64,000 nucleotides of DNA from Marinospirillum alkaliphilum DSM 21637 (GTDB lineage: Bacteria; Pseudomonadota; Gammaproteobacteria; Pseudomonadales; Halomonadaceae): NCBI RefSeq assembly GCF_900119735.1, contig NZ_FPJW01000012.1, positions 27,001 through 91,000 on the forward strand, read 5' to 3'. Below the pieces are notes generated by a model that saw nothing but the letters and a program-made list of their open reading frames with translations, had not been told where the DNA came from and did no database searches. Of the stretch, positions 36,358 through 46,950 are shown in pieces. How positions within the stretch are numbered: position 1 is the first letter of the stretch; every line of letters begins with the position of its first letter. The position numbers and the translations under genes were made by a program.

Positions 36358-36414
36358 GCTGACGATGCGGCTTGCCTTGCCTGCGCGCATAACGTTCATC
36401 AGGAGCTTTTCAGC
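36358..36414. repeat. Degenerate relative of one end of the inverted-repeat element at 3708-3855
   Basis: Read on the minus strand, this stretch aligns with the 3837-3855 end of the other element and its inner flank. Shared parts are GCT-AA, CT-GAT-AA-GT, GCGCAGG and AGGCAAG in the same order, roughly 60% by eye. The opposite end is not recognisable. Either a decayed copy or a distant relative. The remaining parts of the 36248-36530 gap show only the palindrome below. Confidence 0.4.
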
Positions 36415-36450
36415 CCTTATGCTGCTCAGGTTTTCCCGAATATGCCATAA

Positions 36451-36466
36451 ATACGCCTGGGCGTAT
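36451..36466. promoter_or_regulatory. 16-base palindrome upstream of mobB operon (candidate operator)
   Basis: ATACGCC-TG-GGCGTAT is an exact inverted repeat, with outer GCCATAA and ATGC extending the symmetry. It is 200 bases upstream of mobB and downstream of mobA, so it should serve the Moco operon. It does not match the ModE site. A regulator is not known. Confidence 0.5.
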
Positions 36467-36530
36467 ATGCTTCGGAGGAGGTAGTGCGACAGAGGTAGGG
36501 TTGAGTGACGACAGGGGTGTTGCCTGTCTG

Positions 36531-37103
36531 TTATTGCAGTTCTTCCGGCCGGTTGAAATTGCGCAGGGTGCGGGGATCAAAGTCCACCTGGGTCATGCCG
36601 ATGCTGGCATACCAGCGATCCGGCTTGCGTTCGCCCTGTTGCATGGCTTGTTGCAGGGGACTGGCCAGACTGGTGTGCAGCAATACCACCACCGGTTGCA
36701 GGCGCTCTCCATCAGCGGCCACAGCGATCCGGGTGTTATCAGTGCGGGTGGCTTGAAGCAGTTGACTGACCAGATCAAGCGGCAGAAACGGGCCGTCACA
36801 GGGTGCAAAAATTACCCATTCCGTTTCGGCTGATTGCAGGCCAGTGAGGATGCCCATCAAGGGGCCGTGAAAACCTTCCTGCAGATCCCCGATGACACGG
36901 AACCCCAGCGCTTCATAGGCCTGTTGATTGCGGTTGGCATTGATCAGCAACTGGTCAACCTGAGGTTGCAGACGAGTGATCACGTGGTGAATCAGGGGTT
37001 GTCCTTCATATTCGACCCAGCCTTTATCCTGGCCACCCATGCGGCGACCTTCTCCGCCCGCAAGGATGACGCCAGTGACTGAATCGGGGGTAAAACTGGA
37101 CAT
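36531..37103 (-). CDS. mobA: Molybdenum cofactor guanylyltransferase
   Basis: 190 residues. LAGGEGRRMGGQDKGWVEY is the nucleotide-binding motif and APCDGPFLPLDL the metal site. It attaches GMP to molybdopterin, giving the bis-MGD form NarG needs. GGAG precedes the ATG. It lies 12 bases after tupC, so it belongs to the tupABC-mobA unit rather than the mobB operon. Confidence 0.95.
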   Translation of the reverse strand: MSSFTPDSVTGVILAGGEGRRMGGQDKGWVEYEGQPLIHHVITRLQPQVDQLLINANRNQQAYEALGFRVIGDLQEGFHGPLMGILTGLQSAETEWVIFAPCDGPFLPLDLVSQLLQATRTDNTRIAVAADGERLQPVVVLLHTSLASPLQQAMQQGERKPDRWYASIGMTQVDFDPRTLRNFNRPEELQ

Positions 37104-37115
37104 GGCAAGGCTCCG

Positions 37116-37766
37116 TCAGATGTGCAGCTGGCCATTATCCAGCATCCACTGCTGGCTGCAAAGTTCGGTGACCGCATTCTGCTGGTGGCTGGTCAGCAGC
37201 AGCCCTACTCCCTGTTGCTGCAGTTCTTCCAGCATCAGTGCCAGACGTTGGACACTCTGTTCATCCAGGCTGGCCGTGGGTTCATCCAGCAGCCAGAAAC
37301 GGGGCTGGATCAGGCGTGCGCGTGCCAATGCCAGGCGTTGGCGTTCGCCGCCAGAGAGGGTGCGAGCTGGTTGTTCGGCCAGCTCCATCAGCCCGGCCCA
37401 GACCAGCAGGTCATCCAGTTGCCGGTTCAGTTGCTGATGATTGAGTCCCTTCAGATGATGGCTGTGACCTGTGATGAGCAGGTTGTTGCGCACGCTGTTG
37501 CTGAACAGCCAGGGGTGTTGGTGCAGGTAACAGCAATTGTTTGCCGGTTTGTGTCCGGACGGGTTGAGTTTGACCTGGCCTTTTGACGGGGACTGCAATC
37601 CGGCGATGACCTTCATCAGGCTGGTTTTGCCGCTGCCGTTGATGCCGCGCAGGTAAATGCTTTCACCCTGGTGCCAGTAAAGCTGAGGAATGTCCCAGAT
37701 CACTCGACGCCGGTATTTCAATTGCAACTGGCGGGCCTGAAGCAGCATTGGTGTGGTGGTTTTCAT
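37116..37766 (-). CDS. tupC: Tungstate ABC transporter ATP-binding protein
   Basis: 216 residues. Walker A GINGSGKTSL, ABC signature LSGGERQRLALARA, Walker B FWLLDEPTASLD and the switch histidine in LTSHQQ. The short length and pairing with a TupB-type permease point to the tungstate system rather than ModC, which carries a longer C-terminal domain. The ATG overlaps the last base of the permease stop. Confidence 0.9.
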   Translation of the reverse strand: MKTTTPMLLQARQLQLKYRRRVIWDIPQLYWHQGESIYLRGINGSGKTSLMKVIAGLQSPSKGQVKLNPSGHKPANNCCYLHQHPWLFSNSVRNNLLITGHSHHLKGLNHQQLNRQLDDLLVWAGLMELAEQPARTLSGGERQRLALARARLIQPRFWLLDEPTASLDEQSVQRLALMLEELQQQGVGLLLTSHQQNAVTELCSQQWMLDNGQLHI

Positions 37767-38473
37767 CAGTGGCTGGCTCCCTGAACGCTGTTGCCTCGAC
37801 AGAAGCCCACCAACAGATTTAAACCCAGTGCCAGTAACAAAAGCACTAACCCCAGGGCTATGCCTTGCACATAGGCACCCCTGGAGGTTTCCAGTGCAAT
37901 GGCAGTGGTGATGGTGCGGGTGTAACCGGCAATGTTGCCACCCACCATCATGGCGCAGCCCACTTCGGCAATGATGCGGCCAAAAGCGGTGACCACTGCG
38001 GCCAGCAAGGCAAAACGTACTTCTACCGTGATCAGCCACAGGCTACGCAGGCGCGACAAACCCAGTGTTCGGGTGGTTTCCCAGGCGTGGCGAGACAAGC
38101 TCTGGTAGGCGGTGTGGCTCATGGCAATCAGAATCGGCAGGCACATCAGAAATTGTCCGGCAATCATCGCTGGTTGACTGAACAGCAGGCGCAGATCACC
38201 CAGTGGACCGGAGCGGGACAGCAGCAAAAACAGCAGCAAGCCGATCACCACTGTGGGTACAGCCAATAATGTGTTGTTCAGGGTGACCAGTAACCAGTGG
38301 CCGGGAAAGTGCCAGAAGGCCAGGGCAAAACCACAGGCCAGTGCCAGTGGCAGGGCCAGCAGCAGGGCGGTGAGTGACACCCGGAACGACAAGGCAATGA
38401 TCTGCCACAGCTCCGCATCACCGGACAGCAGCAGTTGAATGGCCTGAAGGGTTGCTGATCCGATGGAATCCAT
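37766..38473 (-). CDS. tupB: Tungstate ABC transporter permease
   Basis: 235 residues, about six helices. It contains the EAA-like loop TLGLSRLRSLWLITVEVRFALLAAVVTAFGR and GCAMMVGGNIAGYTRTITTAIALE, typical of TupB/WtpB permeases. It lies five bases after tupA. Confidence 0.92.
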   Translation of the reverse strand: MDSIGSATLQAIQLLLSGDAELWQIIALSFRVSLTALLLALPLALACGFALAFWHFPGHWLLVTLNNTLLAVPTVVIGLLLFLLLSRSGPLGDLRLLFSQPAMIAGQFLMCLPILIAMSHTAYQSLSRHAWETTRTLGLSRLRSLWLITVEVRFALLAAVVTAFGRIIAEVGCAMMVGGNIAGYTRTITTAIALETSRGAYVQGIALGLVLLLLALGLNLLVGFCRGNSVQGASH

Positions 38474-38478
38474 GAGTA

Positions 38479-39279
38479 TCAGTTGGCGTCAGCAAAAAAC
38501 AGCGGTTCATCATCCACGGTGAAACCATTGATCAGTGCCTGACCGGTTTCAGACAGCAGCCAGTCGCGCAGCAGTCTGGCGCCACGGTGGTTGATGCCGG
38601 GATGACGTTGCGGGTTAACCAGAATCACCTGATAGGGGTTGGCCAGATCAATGCCACCCTCATAGAGTAGCGCCAGATCCAGGCGTGACCGCATGGCCAG
38701 CCAGGTGCCACGATCGGTCAGGGTGTAGCCCTTCATTTCACTGGTCATGGTCAGTACTCGGCCCATGCCCTGACCAACCGCGCGGTAGTTGCGAAAACCG
38801 GGTTGCAGCCCTGCCAGCTCCCAGAGTTCCAGTTCTTTTTTATGGGTACCGGAATCATCCCCGCGGGAAACAAACACACGGTTGCGCTGATGGATTTTTT
38901 CCAGCGCATCAAGGATGCCTTCTGCTTGCTCAAGATTAAGTGGGTCATTTTTAGGGCCGACCAACACATAGTCGTTGTACATCAGGCTGCGGGGCTCAAT
39001 GCCATGACCGGCTTCAACAAAGGCTTCTTCTGCAACCGGGGCATGGGTTATCACCAGATCCACGTCACCATCCTGCCCCAGTTTGAGTGCCTGCCCGGTG
39101 CCAACCGACAGCACCTGCACGGTGATGCCATGTTGTTTTTCAAAATGTGGCAGCAGGTGGCCCAGCAGTCCTGAGTTGTAAGTGCTGGTGGTGGTAGCCA
39201 GTCGAACCACCTGAGGGTTGGCTTGCAGTGAACCGGAGAGTGCAAACAGCAGGATGAACAAAAGCAGCAGTCGGTTCAT
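38479..39279 (-). CDS. tupA: Tungstate-binding periplasmic protein
   Basis: 266 residues with a signal peptide (NRLLLLFILLFALSGSLQA). The mature start VVRLATTTSTYNSGLL has the TTTS motif of TupA, which binds tungstate tightly and molybdate weakly. RGDDSGTHKKELELW and DRGTWLAM are also family blocks. The ATG at 39279 is downstream of a clear sigma-54 promoter; an in-frame reading further upstream would start before that promoter and is rejected. Confidence 0.93.
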   Translation of the reverse strand: MNRLLLLFILLFALSGSLQANPQVVRLATTTSTYNSGLLGHLLPHFEKQHGITVQVLSVGTGQALKLGQDGDVDLVITHAPVAEEAFVEAGHGIEPRSLMYNDYVLVGPKNDPLNLEQAEGILDALEKIHQRNRVFVSRGDDSGTHKKELELWELAGLQPGFRNYRAVGQGMGRVLTMTSEMKGYTLTDRGTWLAMRSRLDLALLYEGGIDLANPYQVILVNPQRHPGINHRGARLLRDWLLSETGQALINGFTVDDEPLFFADAN

Positions 39280-39333
39280 GGTGATTAAGGCTTCCTGAAG
39301 CTGATGATGAGTGAGGGCTGTGAGTTGCTGGGT

Positions 39334-39349
39334 TGCAAGGGAGGTGCCA
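39334..39349 (-). promoter_or_regulatory. Sigma-54 promoter of tupABC
   Basis: On the minus strand TGGCACCTCCCTTGCA is a full -24/-12 element, GG and GC ten bases apart. Transcription would start near 39323, giving a 44-base leader to tupA. A sigma-54 activator gene is divergently encoded 233 bases from tupA. Confidence 0.88.
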
Positions 39350-39475
39350 GTTTTTATCGGCTCCCTGTCCAATCCATCGATTTTAAAGGGATTCATGCCA
39401 CAGAAAAATGCCTGCAAGTTGCGCTGAAGCAATTTTGATGCATGAAAATCGGGTCAAAATGCTACACTTTGTTTT

Positions 39476-39506
39476 CCGTGAAGGTTCATTTTGTCCGTAA
39501 AGGTTC
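39476..39506. promoter_or_regulatory. Two direct repeats, candidate enhancer sites for the adjacent activator
   Basis: CCGTGAAGGTTC (39476-39487) and CCGTAAAGGTTC (39495-39506) repeat with a 19-base period. They lie about 155-185 bases upstream of the tupA sigma-54 start, a normal enhancer distance. They are also just before the activator gene's own start codon, so binding there could repress it. Binding is inferred. Confidence 0.6.
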
Positions 39507-39512
39507 TTTCCC

Positions 39513-40916
39513 ATGACTGCCATGCCCGATTTTAGCCTCTGTCGTTCAGCCTCAGTTCTGATTGTTGATGATGAACCAGGCATGCGCCAGTTTCTGGAAA
39601 AGGCATTGGACAAGCATTTTGGTCTGGTGGAAACCGCAGGCAGTATTGATCAGGCCGAGACACTGCGCCAGCGATATCATTTTGATCTGATGATTCTGGA
39701 TGTGCGTATGCCGGGGCGCTCCGGCATTGAGTGGCATGAAGCCCTGCAGGACCCCAATCGCCATAGTGATGTGATTTTCATGACCGCTTATGCGGAGCTG
39801 GAAACGGCGATCCAGGCCATTCGTGTTGGTGCAGCAGATTTTATTCTCAAGCCTTTCCGGCTGGAGCAGATGATGAATGCGATTCTGCGTGTGCTGAAGC
39901 GCCGCCAGTTGTTGCGTGAGAACTTTCTGCTGCGTCGTGAAGTGAGCCAGTACCTGGAGCTGGAAAACCCGATGGTGGGTGACAGTCCGGCCATGAAACG
40001 ACTGGAAACCGTGATCCAGCGGGTGGCTCCCACTCCTTCCGCGGTTTTGATTGAAGGGGAGTCGGGAACCGGCAAGGATCTGGTGGCACGTGCCCTGCAT
40101 CAGCATTCCGGTCGGCAGGGGCCTTATGTGCCAGTCAACTGTGGTGCCATTGCACCGGATCTGCTGGAAGCTGAACTCTTTGGTCATACCCGCGGAGCCT
40201 TCACCGGGGCTAACAAGGCACGGGATGGTTTATTCAGTTTTGCCAGTGGCGGCACCCTGTTTCTGGATGAGATCGGTGAGTTGCCGCTGGCGATGCAGTC
40301 AAAACTGCTGCGTGTGCTGGAGCAGAAAGCAGTGCGCCCGGTTGGTGGTGAGCAGGAAGTTAAAGTGGATGTGCGCATTGTGGCCGCCACCAATCGCCAG
40401 TTGAGTGAAGAGGTCAAGGTCGGGCGCTTTCGGGAGGATCTGTACTTCCGCCTGAATGTGCTGACGCTGACCTTGCCGCCTCTGCGTGAGCGCAGTGAGG
40501 ACATCCCCCAGTTGGCGCATTATTTTTCCCGGCGTTTATCACGTGAGCTGGGACTGGAGGCGGTACCCTTTTCCCATGAAGACCTGCGTGCCATGCAGGG
40601 GCATCACTGGACGGGCAATATTCGTGAACTGAAAAACTTCATTGAGCGCTGCATTCTGCTGGGTCGTTTGCCGCTGGAAGAACTGGTGCGCGATGATAAT
40701 ACAGACTCGGGACAGACAGGTTATCCCAGTTGCTGGCCGTTGGATGAGGTGGAGCGACGCCATATCCTGCAGGTGCTGGATGCCTGTGATGGCAACAAGT
40801 CAGCCGCAGCAAGGCAGTTGGGTATTTCCCGCAAGACGCTGGATCGGAAACTGGCTGGCTGGTCCGGTGAGGATTCTGATTCGGATCATGCCTCAGATCA
40901 GGAGCAGGAGGCATGA
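39513..40916 (+). CDS. NtrC-family sigma-54-dependent response regulator
   Basis: 467 residues: receiver 1-125 (phosphoacceptor in [10 protein letters not shown]), AAA+ domain about 145-380 with Walker A GESGTGKD, the sigma-54-contacting GAFTGA and Walker [14 protein letters not shown], then a Fis-type helix-turn-helix ([18 protein letters not shown]). The stop overlaps the downstream kinase start, forming a two-component pair. The closest sigma-54 promoter is that of tupABC. The family alone does not reveal the signal. Confidence 0.93.
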   Translation: MTAMPDFSLCRSASVLIVDDEPGMRQFLEKALDKHFGLVETAGSIDQAETLRQRYHFDLMILDVRMPGRSGIEWHEALQDPNRHSDVIFMTAYAELETAIQAIRVGAADFILKPFRLEQMMNAILRVLKRRQLLRENFLLRREVSQYLELENPMVGDSPAMKRLETVIQRVAPTPSAVLIEGESGTGKDLVARALHQHSGRQGPYVPVNCGAIAPDLLEAELFGHTRGAFTGANKARDGLFSFASGGTLFLDEIGELPLAMQSKLLRVLEQKAVRPVGGEQEVKVDVRIVAATNRQLSEEVKVGRFREDLYFRLNVLTLTLPPLRERSEDIPQLAHYFSRRLSRELGLEAVPFSHEDLRAMQGHHWTGNIRELKNFIERCILLGRLPLEELVRDDNTDSGQTGYPSCWPLDEVERRHILQVLDACDGNKSAAARQLGISRKTLDRKLAGWSGEDSDSDHASDQEQEA

Positions 40917-43003
40917 AGCTGCCTCGACGTTCTGTCAAAGGCAAGCTGCTGACCCTGACCCTGCTGCCAATCCTGCTGACACTGGCAGCCTTGCTGGCTT
41001 TGACGGCTTACTGGACCACCACCTATACCGATCGTCACCTTTACATGAAGGTGGCGGCAGATCTGGCGGTGGCACGCTCCACCCTGGATCTGATGCAGGA
41101 ACGCCAACTGGAGCGTCTGGTCCAGATGAGCAATGCCTGGCGTTTTCATGATGAGTTGGTGCAACGTGATCGGCAGCGTCTGGAAAGTCTGGTCGAGGTG
41201 ATTCGTCAGCGTCATGGTTTTGATTTTCTGCGTCTGCTGGATGTTGCCGATGTGCCTGAGCTGGAGCGGGATCAGCCAAGCCTGTTCGGGCTGCTCAGTG
41301 GTGTGGCACGCGGGGGAAGTTTCAGTGGTTTGTCGGTGATCAGTGCTGCTGAACTGGCAGAGCTGGATGAAGGGCTGGCTGAGCGGGCAAAAATTCAGGT
41401 GCTGCCAACACCTCGTGCCCGCCCCTCGGTGAAACGTATTGAAGATCGGGCGATGCTGGTGCGCAGTCTGCACCCGATCACCAATACCGAGGGTGAGGTG
41501 CTGTTCCTGCTCGATGGTGGGGTGATGCTGAATCACAATCTGGTCTTTGTGGATGCCATTCGTGATCTGGTCTATGGCTCGGGTGCTTTGCCGGACGGTG
41601 GGTTGGGTACAGTGACCCTGTTTCTGGATGATACCCGCATCACCACCAATGTACCGGGATTGGGTTTTGATGGGCACGGGCCAGTGATTGAACGAGCCAT
41701 AGGTACCCGCATTTCTCAGGAAGTGGGAGACCGGGTGCTGGGTGATCAAGCCGTGTGGCTGGATCGTGCTTTTGTAGTGAATGACTGGTTCATCAGTGGT
41801 TATGAGCCGCTGTATGACCTGCGTGGTGATCTGATCGGTGTGTTGTATGCCGGTTTTTCGGAGGGTCCATTTTTTGCCCAGTACCTGAAAACCCTGTCTG
41901 AGCTTGGAATTACCCTATTGCTGGTACTGCTGATTTCCGCCTTGCTGGTGTGGCGAGGTGCCAATCGGCTGTTTGCACCGGTCAAGCAGATCCATGACTC
42001 GGTGATGGCGGTGCGTGCTGGTCAGCAGCAGGCACGCATCGGGCCGCTGGATACAGGTGATGAAATGACCGATCTGGCACATCAGTTTGATGCCATGCTG
42101 GATGAGCTGGATGCCCGTCAGCAAAGAATTCAGGCGGCTGCCGAAGAACTGGAACGCAAGGTGGAAGAACGCACGTTAAGTCTGCAGCAGAAAACCCGTG
42201 ATCTGCAGGAGCATATCGAACTGTTGAAAGCCACGCGTGCCCAGTTGTTCACCAAGGAAAAACTGGCGGTACTGGGTGAATTGACGGCAGGCATTGCCCA
42301 TGAGATCAATAACCCGGCTGCAGTGATTCTGGGGCACATGGATCTGTTGCAGGCGGAATTAGGGCCCAGTGCCGTGGTGGTGCAGGAAGAGATTGATACG
42401 GTGATTGAGCAGGTGTATCGCATCCGCGCCATCATCAACAATCTGTTGCAGTACAGTCGCCCAGGCCAGATGGTGGATCAGTTGCAAACACTGGAGGTGA
42501 ATCGTGTGGTGCGTGACACCCTGGCGTTGGTGCGCCATGCGCTGGACAAGCAGGGCGTGGAAGTGGAGCAGCAGTATGATCGGGCTGTTGGCAAGGTGCA
42601 GGGCAATCGTCAGCAGCTGCAACAGGTGCTGGTGAATCTGTTGTTGAATGGTGCCCATGCCCTGGCGGGTCCGGGACGCATGCAGCTGTCCACGCATCCC
42701 TGGCAGACGGCAGAAGGTTTGCCCGGTGTGGAAATCCGTGTTTGTGATGAAGGCAAAGGCATGACCGAGGCGGTACTGGCACGGATTTTCGAGCCTTTTT
42801 TCACCACGCGTGAAGCCGGCAACGGGCTGGGGTTGTCCGTCAGTCGCAGTCTGATTCGGCGTTACGGTGGTGACATCGGGGTGGAGTCGGAAGCGGGCAA
42901 GGGCAGTTGTTTCAGTGTTTACCTGCCAGAAACCGCCAGCATCAATGATGAGGATGAAGCCACCATGCGGCAGCTGTTGTCAGGTCTTGGTGTGGTGGGT
43001 TGA
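40913..43003 (+). CDS. Sensor histidine kinase with periplasmic Cache-like domain
   Basis: 696 residues. Membrane segment about 12-34, large periplasmic domain to about 325 with a Cache-like end (WFISGYEPLYDLRGDLIGVLYAGFS), second membrane segment about 328-350, HAMP, coiled coil, HisKA (GELTAGIAHEINNPAAVILGH) and HATPase (NLLLNGAHAL, GKGMTEAVLARIFEPFFTT, NGLGLSVS). It should phosphorylate the regulator encoded just upstream. Given tupABC beside it, an oxyanion or a metabolite of a Mo/W enzyme is a possible signal; this is inference. Confidence 0.92.
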   Translation: MKLPRRSVKGKLLTLTLLPILLTLAALLALTAYWTTTYTDRHLYMKVAADLAVARSTLDLMQERQLERLVQMSNAWRFHDELVQRDRQRLESLVEVIRQRHGFDFLRLLDVADVPELERDQPSLFGLLSGVARGGSFSGLSVISAAELAELDEGLAERAKIQVLPTPRARPSVKRIEDRAMLVRSLHPITNTEGEVLFLLDGGVMLNHNLVFVDAIRDLVYGSGALPDGGLGTVTLFLDDTRITTNVPGLGFDGHGPVIERAIGTRISQEVGDRVLGDQAVWLDRAFVVNDWFISGYEPLYDLRGDLIGVLYAGFSEGPFFAQYLKTLSELGITLLLVLLISALLVWRGANRLFAPVKQIHDSVMAVRAGQQQARIGPLDTGDEMTDLAHQFDAMLDELDARQQRIQAAAEELERKVEERTLSLQQKTRDLQEHIELLKATRAQLFTKEKLAVLGELTAGIAHEINNPAAVILGHMDLLQAELGPSAVVVQEEIDTVIEQVYRIRAIINNLLQYSRPGQMVDQLQTLEVNRVVRDTLALVRHALDKQGVEVEQQYDRAVGKVQGNRQQLQQVLVNLLLNGAHALAGPGRMQLSTHPWQTAEGLPGVEIRVCDEGKGMTEAVLARIFEPFFTTREAGNGLGLSVSRSLIRRYGGDIGVESEAGKGSCFSVYLPETASINDEDEATMRQLLSGLGVVG

Positions 43004-43007
43004 GGAT

Positions 43008-43646
43008 TTAGAATTCCACACCCAGGTTGATGCTGGGAAAGGTGTGGAAAGAGCTGCTGTCCTGATCCAGCCCGAAAGTGAAGGAGGTTTCAAGAAACAG
43101 GAAGTCCACGGGGTGCCATTTGTAAAAGAGCTCGGCGGCAATGACTGGAAAAGAGGCATCATCTTCACCCTTGGAGGGTGTATCCCCGGGTGAGTAAATC
43201 TCGACATAACGATCGGTGCCCAGTGCCCAGCCGGCGTACCAGCCAACTCCAAGCCCACGGTAGCGCTCACCTGCCATGTAGCGGTTGCCGTAAATAAAAG
43301 CCATCACTTCCAATTCTGCCATACCCCTGGCGCCATCTTCGCGGTATTCCGTTATGAACCGCATGCGACGCAAGGAAAAATACTTGTAGGTGTGGTTAAA
43401 GGGCGGGTATAACTGGAAGCCGCCACTGTCACCCTTCCAGACCAGACTGATTTGTTGCATGTAGGCATCATCATTCAGATAACCCCCATCATCAAAAATC
43501 ATGTCGTCATTCATCTGATCGGGAATCAGATTGATGGCCAGGGAAATTCTTGAATCGGAAAGATTGGTCAGGCCGAGTGACTGACCGTGAGCACTGGAAA
43601 GCAGAAGAAAGCAGGAGATGATGAGAACCAAAGCAAACTTCTTCAT
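43008..43646 (-). CDS. Putative outer-membrane beta-barrel protein
   Basis: 212 residues with signal peptide (KKFALVLIISCFLLLSSAHG). The mature part alternates short amphipathic strands rich in Tyr/Phe/Gly and ends LGVEF. A terminal phenylalanine is the outer-membrane insertion signal. It is convergent with the kinase, four bases apart. I do not recognise a specific family; lipid A deacylase-like small barrels are an alternative. Confidence 0.7.
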   Translation of the reverse strand: MKKFALVLIISCFLLLSSAHGQSLGLTNLSDSRISLAINLIPDQMNDDMIFDDGGYLNDDAYMQQISLVWKGDSGGFQLYPPFNHTYKYFSLRRMRFITEYREDGARGMAELEVMAFIYGNRYMAGERYRGLGVGWYAGWALGTDRYVEIYSPGDTPSKGEDDASFPVIAAELFYKWHPVDFLFLETSFTFGLDQDSSSFHTFPSINLGVEF

Positions 43647-43731
43647 GCACTTGTCCTTTGGTGCGAGCCAATTCTTAAGGTGAGGATCAAGTGCAGCTTA
43701 GGATAGATAAAAAGGAATGTCACCGAAAAAA

Positions 43732-44262
43732 TCAGGCAGCAACACGAATGTTGTTGATTTCCTGGATCAGGGTTTCGGTGTCTGGTCGGGCCTGAGCGGC
43801 ATAAGCAGCAGCCACCTGGCGCGGTGCCGGTGCGCTGGCGGGTTTCAGGGTGGTGACAAACTGCAGCTTCGGATATTCCTCGGTCAGTGCGCGCAGCCAG
43901 CTGAAATAACCGGCATTACCTTGCACCAGAGCCTCTCCCATGCCGCTCTGGATATCGCGTGCCAGGCGTCTTGCATAGGTGTCTTCCACCAGTACGATGT
44001 TGTGATGAGCCGGTGGTCGGTTGATGTAGTTGGACAGGCCGGGCGGATCATAAACCGTTGGAATATGCGTTGGGTAAATCGGATTGGGTGCGTAGTGCTG
44101 AATCGGCAGGTTGTTGTACAGGCTGGGCAGATCGGGTGAATACACGGGTGCCATCATCAGACTGAGTACCAGCGAGAACTGGGCACCCTGCGCTGAGTTC
44201 AGCGAGGTGTTCAGTGACTCCTGGACTTCCAGTGATTTTGTATAAGCGTTTTCAATCCGCAT
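43732..44262 (-). CDS. Protein of unknown function
   Basis: 176 residues, no clear signal peptide. The N-terminus (MRIENAYTKSLEVQESLNTS) looks helical. A middle stretch rich in Pro, Tyr and His (PSLYNNLPIQHYAPNPIYPT) is followed by a helical C-terminal half with YARRLARDIQSGMGEALVQG. No known motif. It is transcribed on its own between the outer-membrane-like gene and the TPP riboswitch. Codon use resembles the neighbours. I cannot propose a function. Confidence 0.65.
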   Translation of the reverse strand: MRIENAYTKSLEVQESLNTSLNSAQGAQFSLVLSLMMAPVYSPDLPSLYNNLPIQHYAPNPIYPTHIPTVYDPPGLSNYINRPPAHHNIVLVEDTYARRLARDIQSGMGEALVQGNAGYFSWLRALTEEYPKLQFVTTLKPASAPAPRQVAAAYAAQARPDTETLIQEINNIRVAA

Positions 44263-44412
44263 GGCAGCAGTGACAATCCTGACGATTCAGTGAATGACGT
44301 TCCTGTTTTTTCGGCTGCAAGGCAGGAAACTTTAGCTGTTTTTTCAAGCAAATGAAGGTTGGCTGAAAACAGCGCTTGAACTGTTGCCACGCCTTGTTAA
44401 ACTGACTGCGAC

Positions 44413-44506
44413 ATCTTGACGGGGTGCTGAAGCCTGACCGGGCGGACGCTGAGATGATACCCGTTGAACCTGAACCGGTTAGCACCGGCGTAGGAATCGA
44501 GATCAC
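44413..44506 (+). ncRNA. TPP riboswitch (THI element) upstream of thiC
   Basis: Conserved parts are in order: GGGGTGC (44420), GCTGAGATGATACCC (44448-44462), ACCTGAACCGGTTAGCACCGG (44468-44488) and CGTAGGAAT. This is the thiamine pyrophosphate aptamer. It represses thiC when TPP is high. About 98 bases separate it from the thiC start. Confidence 0.95.
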
Positions 44507-44589
44507 GCACTGACTGGCAGCCCTCTCTGTACATAAAAAAGGCTGCACCTCGTTTTTTCCGCCCTGCCGGTTCCCGCACTGCAATATAA

Positions 44590-46521
<1,932 letters not shown>

Positions 46522-46545
46522 GGTGATCTGGAAGGTTGAAAGAGA

Positions 46546-46567
46546 CAGCCGCCGCTTGCGGCGGCTG
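46546..46567. terminator. GC-rich stem-loop after thiC
   Basis: CAGCCGCC and GGCGGCTG pair with GCTTGC between. It lies between the convergent thiC and FKBP genes. There is no clear T-tract, so termination on either strand is possible but not certain. Confidence 0.55.
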
Positions 46568-46608
46568 CAGGAACCCACAGAGTAGAAGCAAGGGCGGCGT
46601 GAGCGGAG

Positions 46609-46950
46609 TCAGTCGTCGCGGGTGAGCACTTCCAGCAGCTCGATTTCAAACACCAGATTGGCGTGGGGAGGAATGCTGTCGCCCATCCGCCGTTCACCAT
46701 AGGCCAGTTCGGCAGGAACCCATAGGCGGCGGCGTCCGCCGACTTTCATGCCCACCAGGCCCAGTACCCAGCCCTGAATCACACGCTTGTTGCTGAGTAC
46801 GGTTTGAAACGGCTGGTTGCGGCTGTACGAGGAGTCAAACTCGGTGCCATCTTCCAGCCAGCCACGATAATGGGTGGTGATCAGTGCCCCACGTTCGGCA
46901 GCCTTGCCCTGGCCTTCCTGCAGGTCTTCAATGCGGACTTCAGTGGCCAT
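46609..46950 (-). CDS. FKBP-type peptidyl-prolyl cis-trans isomerase
   Basis: 113 residues, a single FKBP domain: ALITTHYRGWLEDGTEFDSSY, GWVLGLVGMKVGGRRRLWVP and LAYGERRMGDSIPPHANLVFEIELLEV. No signal sequence, so cytoplasmic. The start at 46950 overlaps the HopJ-like gene by 11 bases; the longer frame upstream is inside that gene. Confidence 0.93.
   Translation of the reverse strand: MATEVRIEDLQEGQGKAAERGALITTHYRGWLEDGTEFDSSYSRNQPFQTVLSNKRVIQGWVLGLVGMKVGGRRRLWVPAELAYGERRMGDSIPPHANLVFEIELLEVLTRDD

Noticed and set aside
39280..39432. 51-codon N-terminal extension of TupA
   Set aside because: It would place the signal peptide internally and start translation upstream of the sigma-54 promoter.
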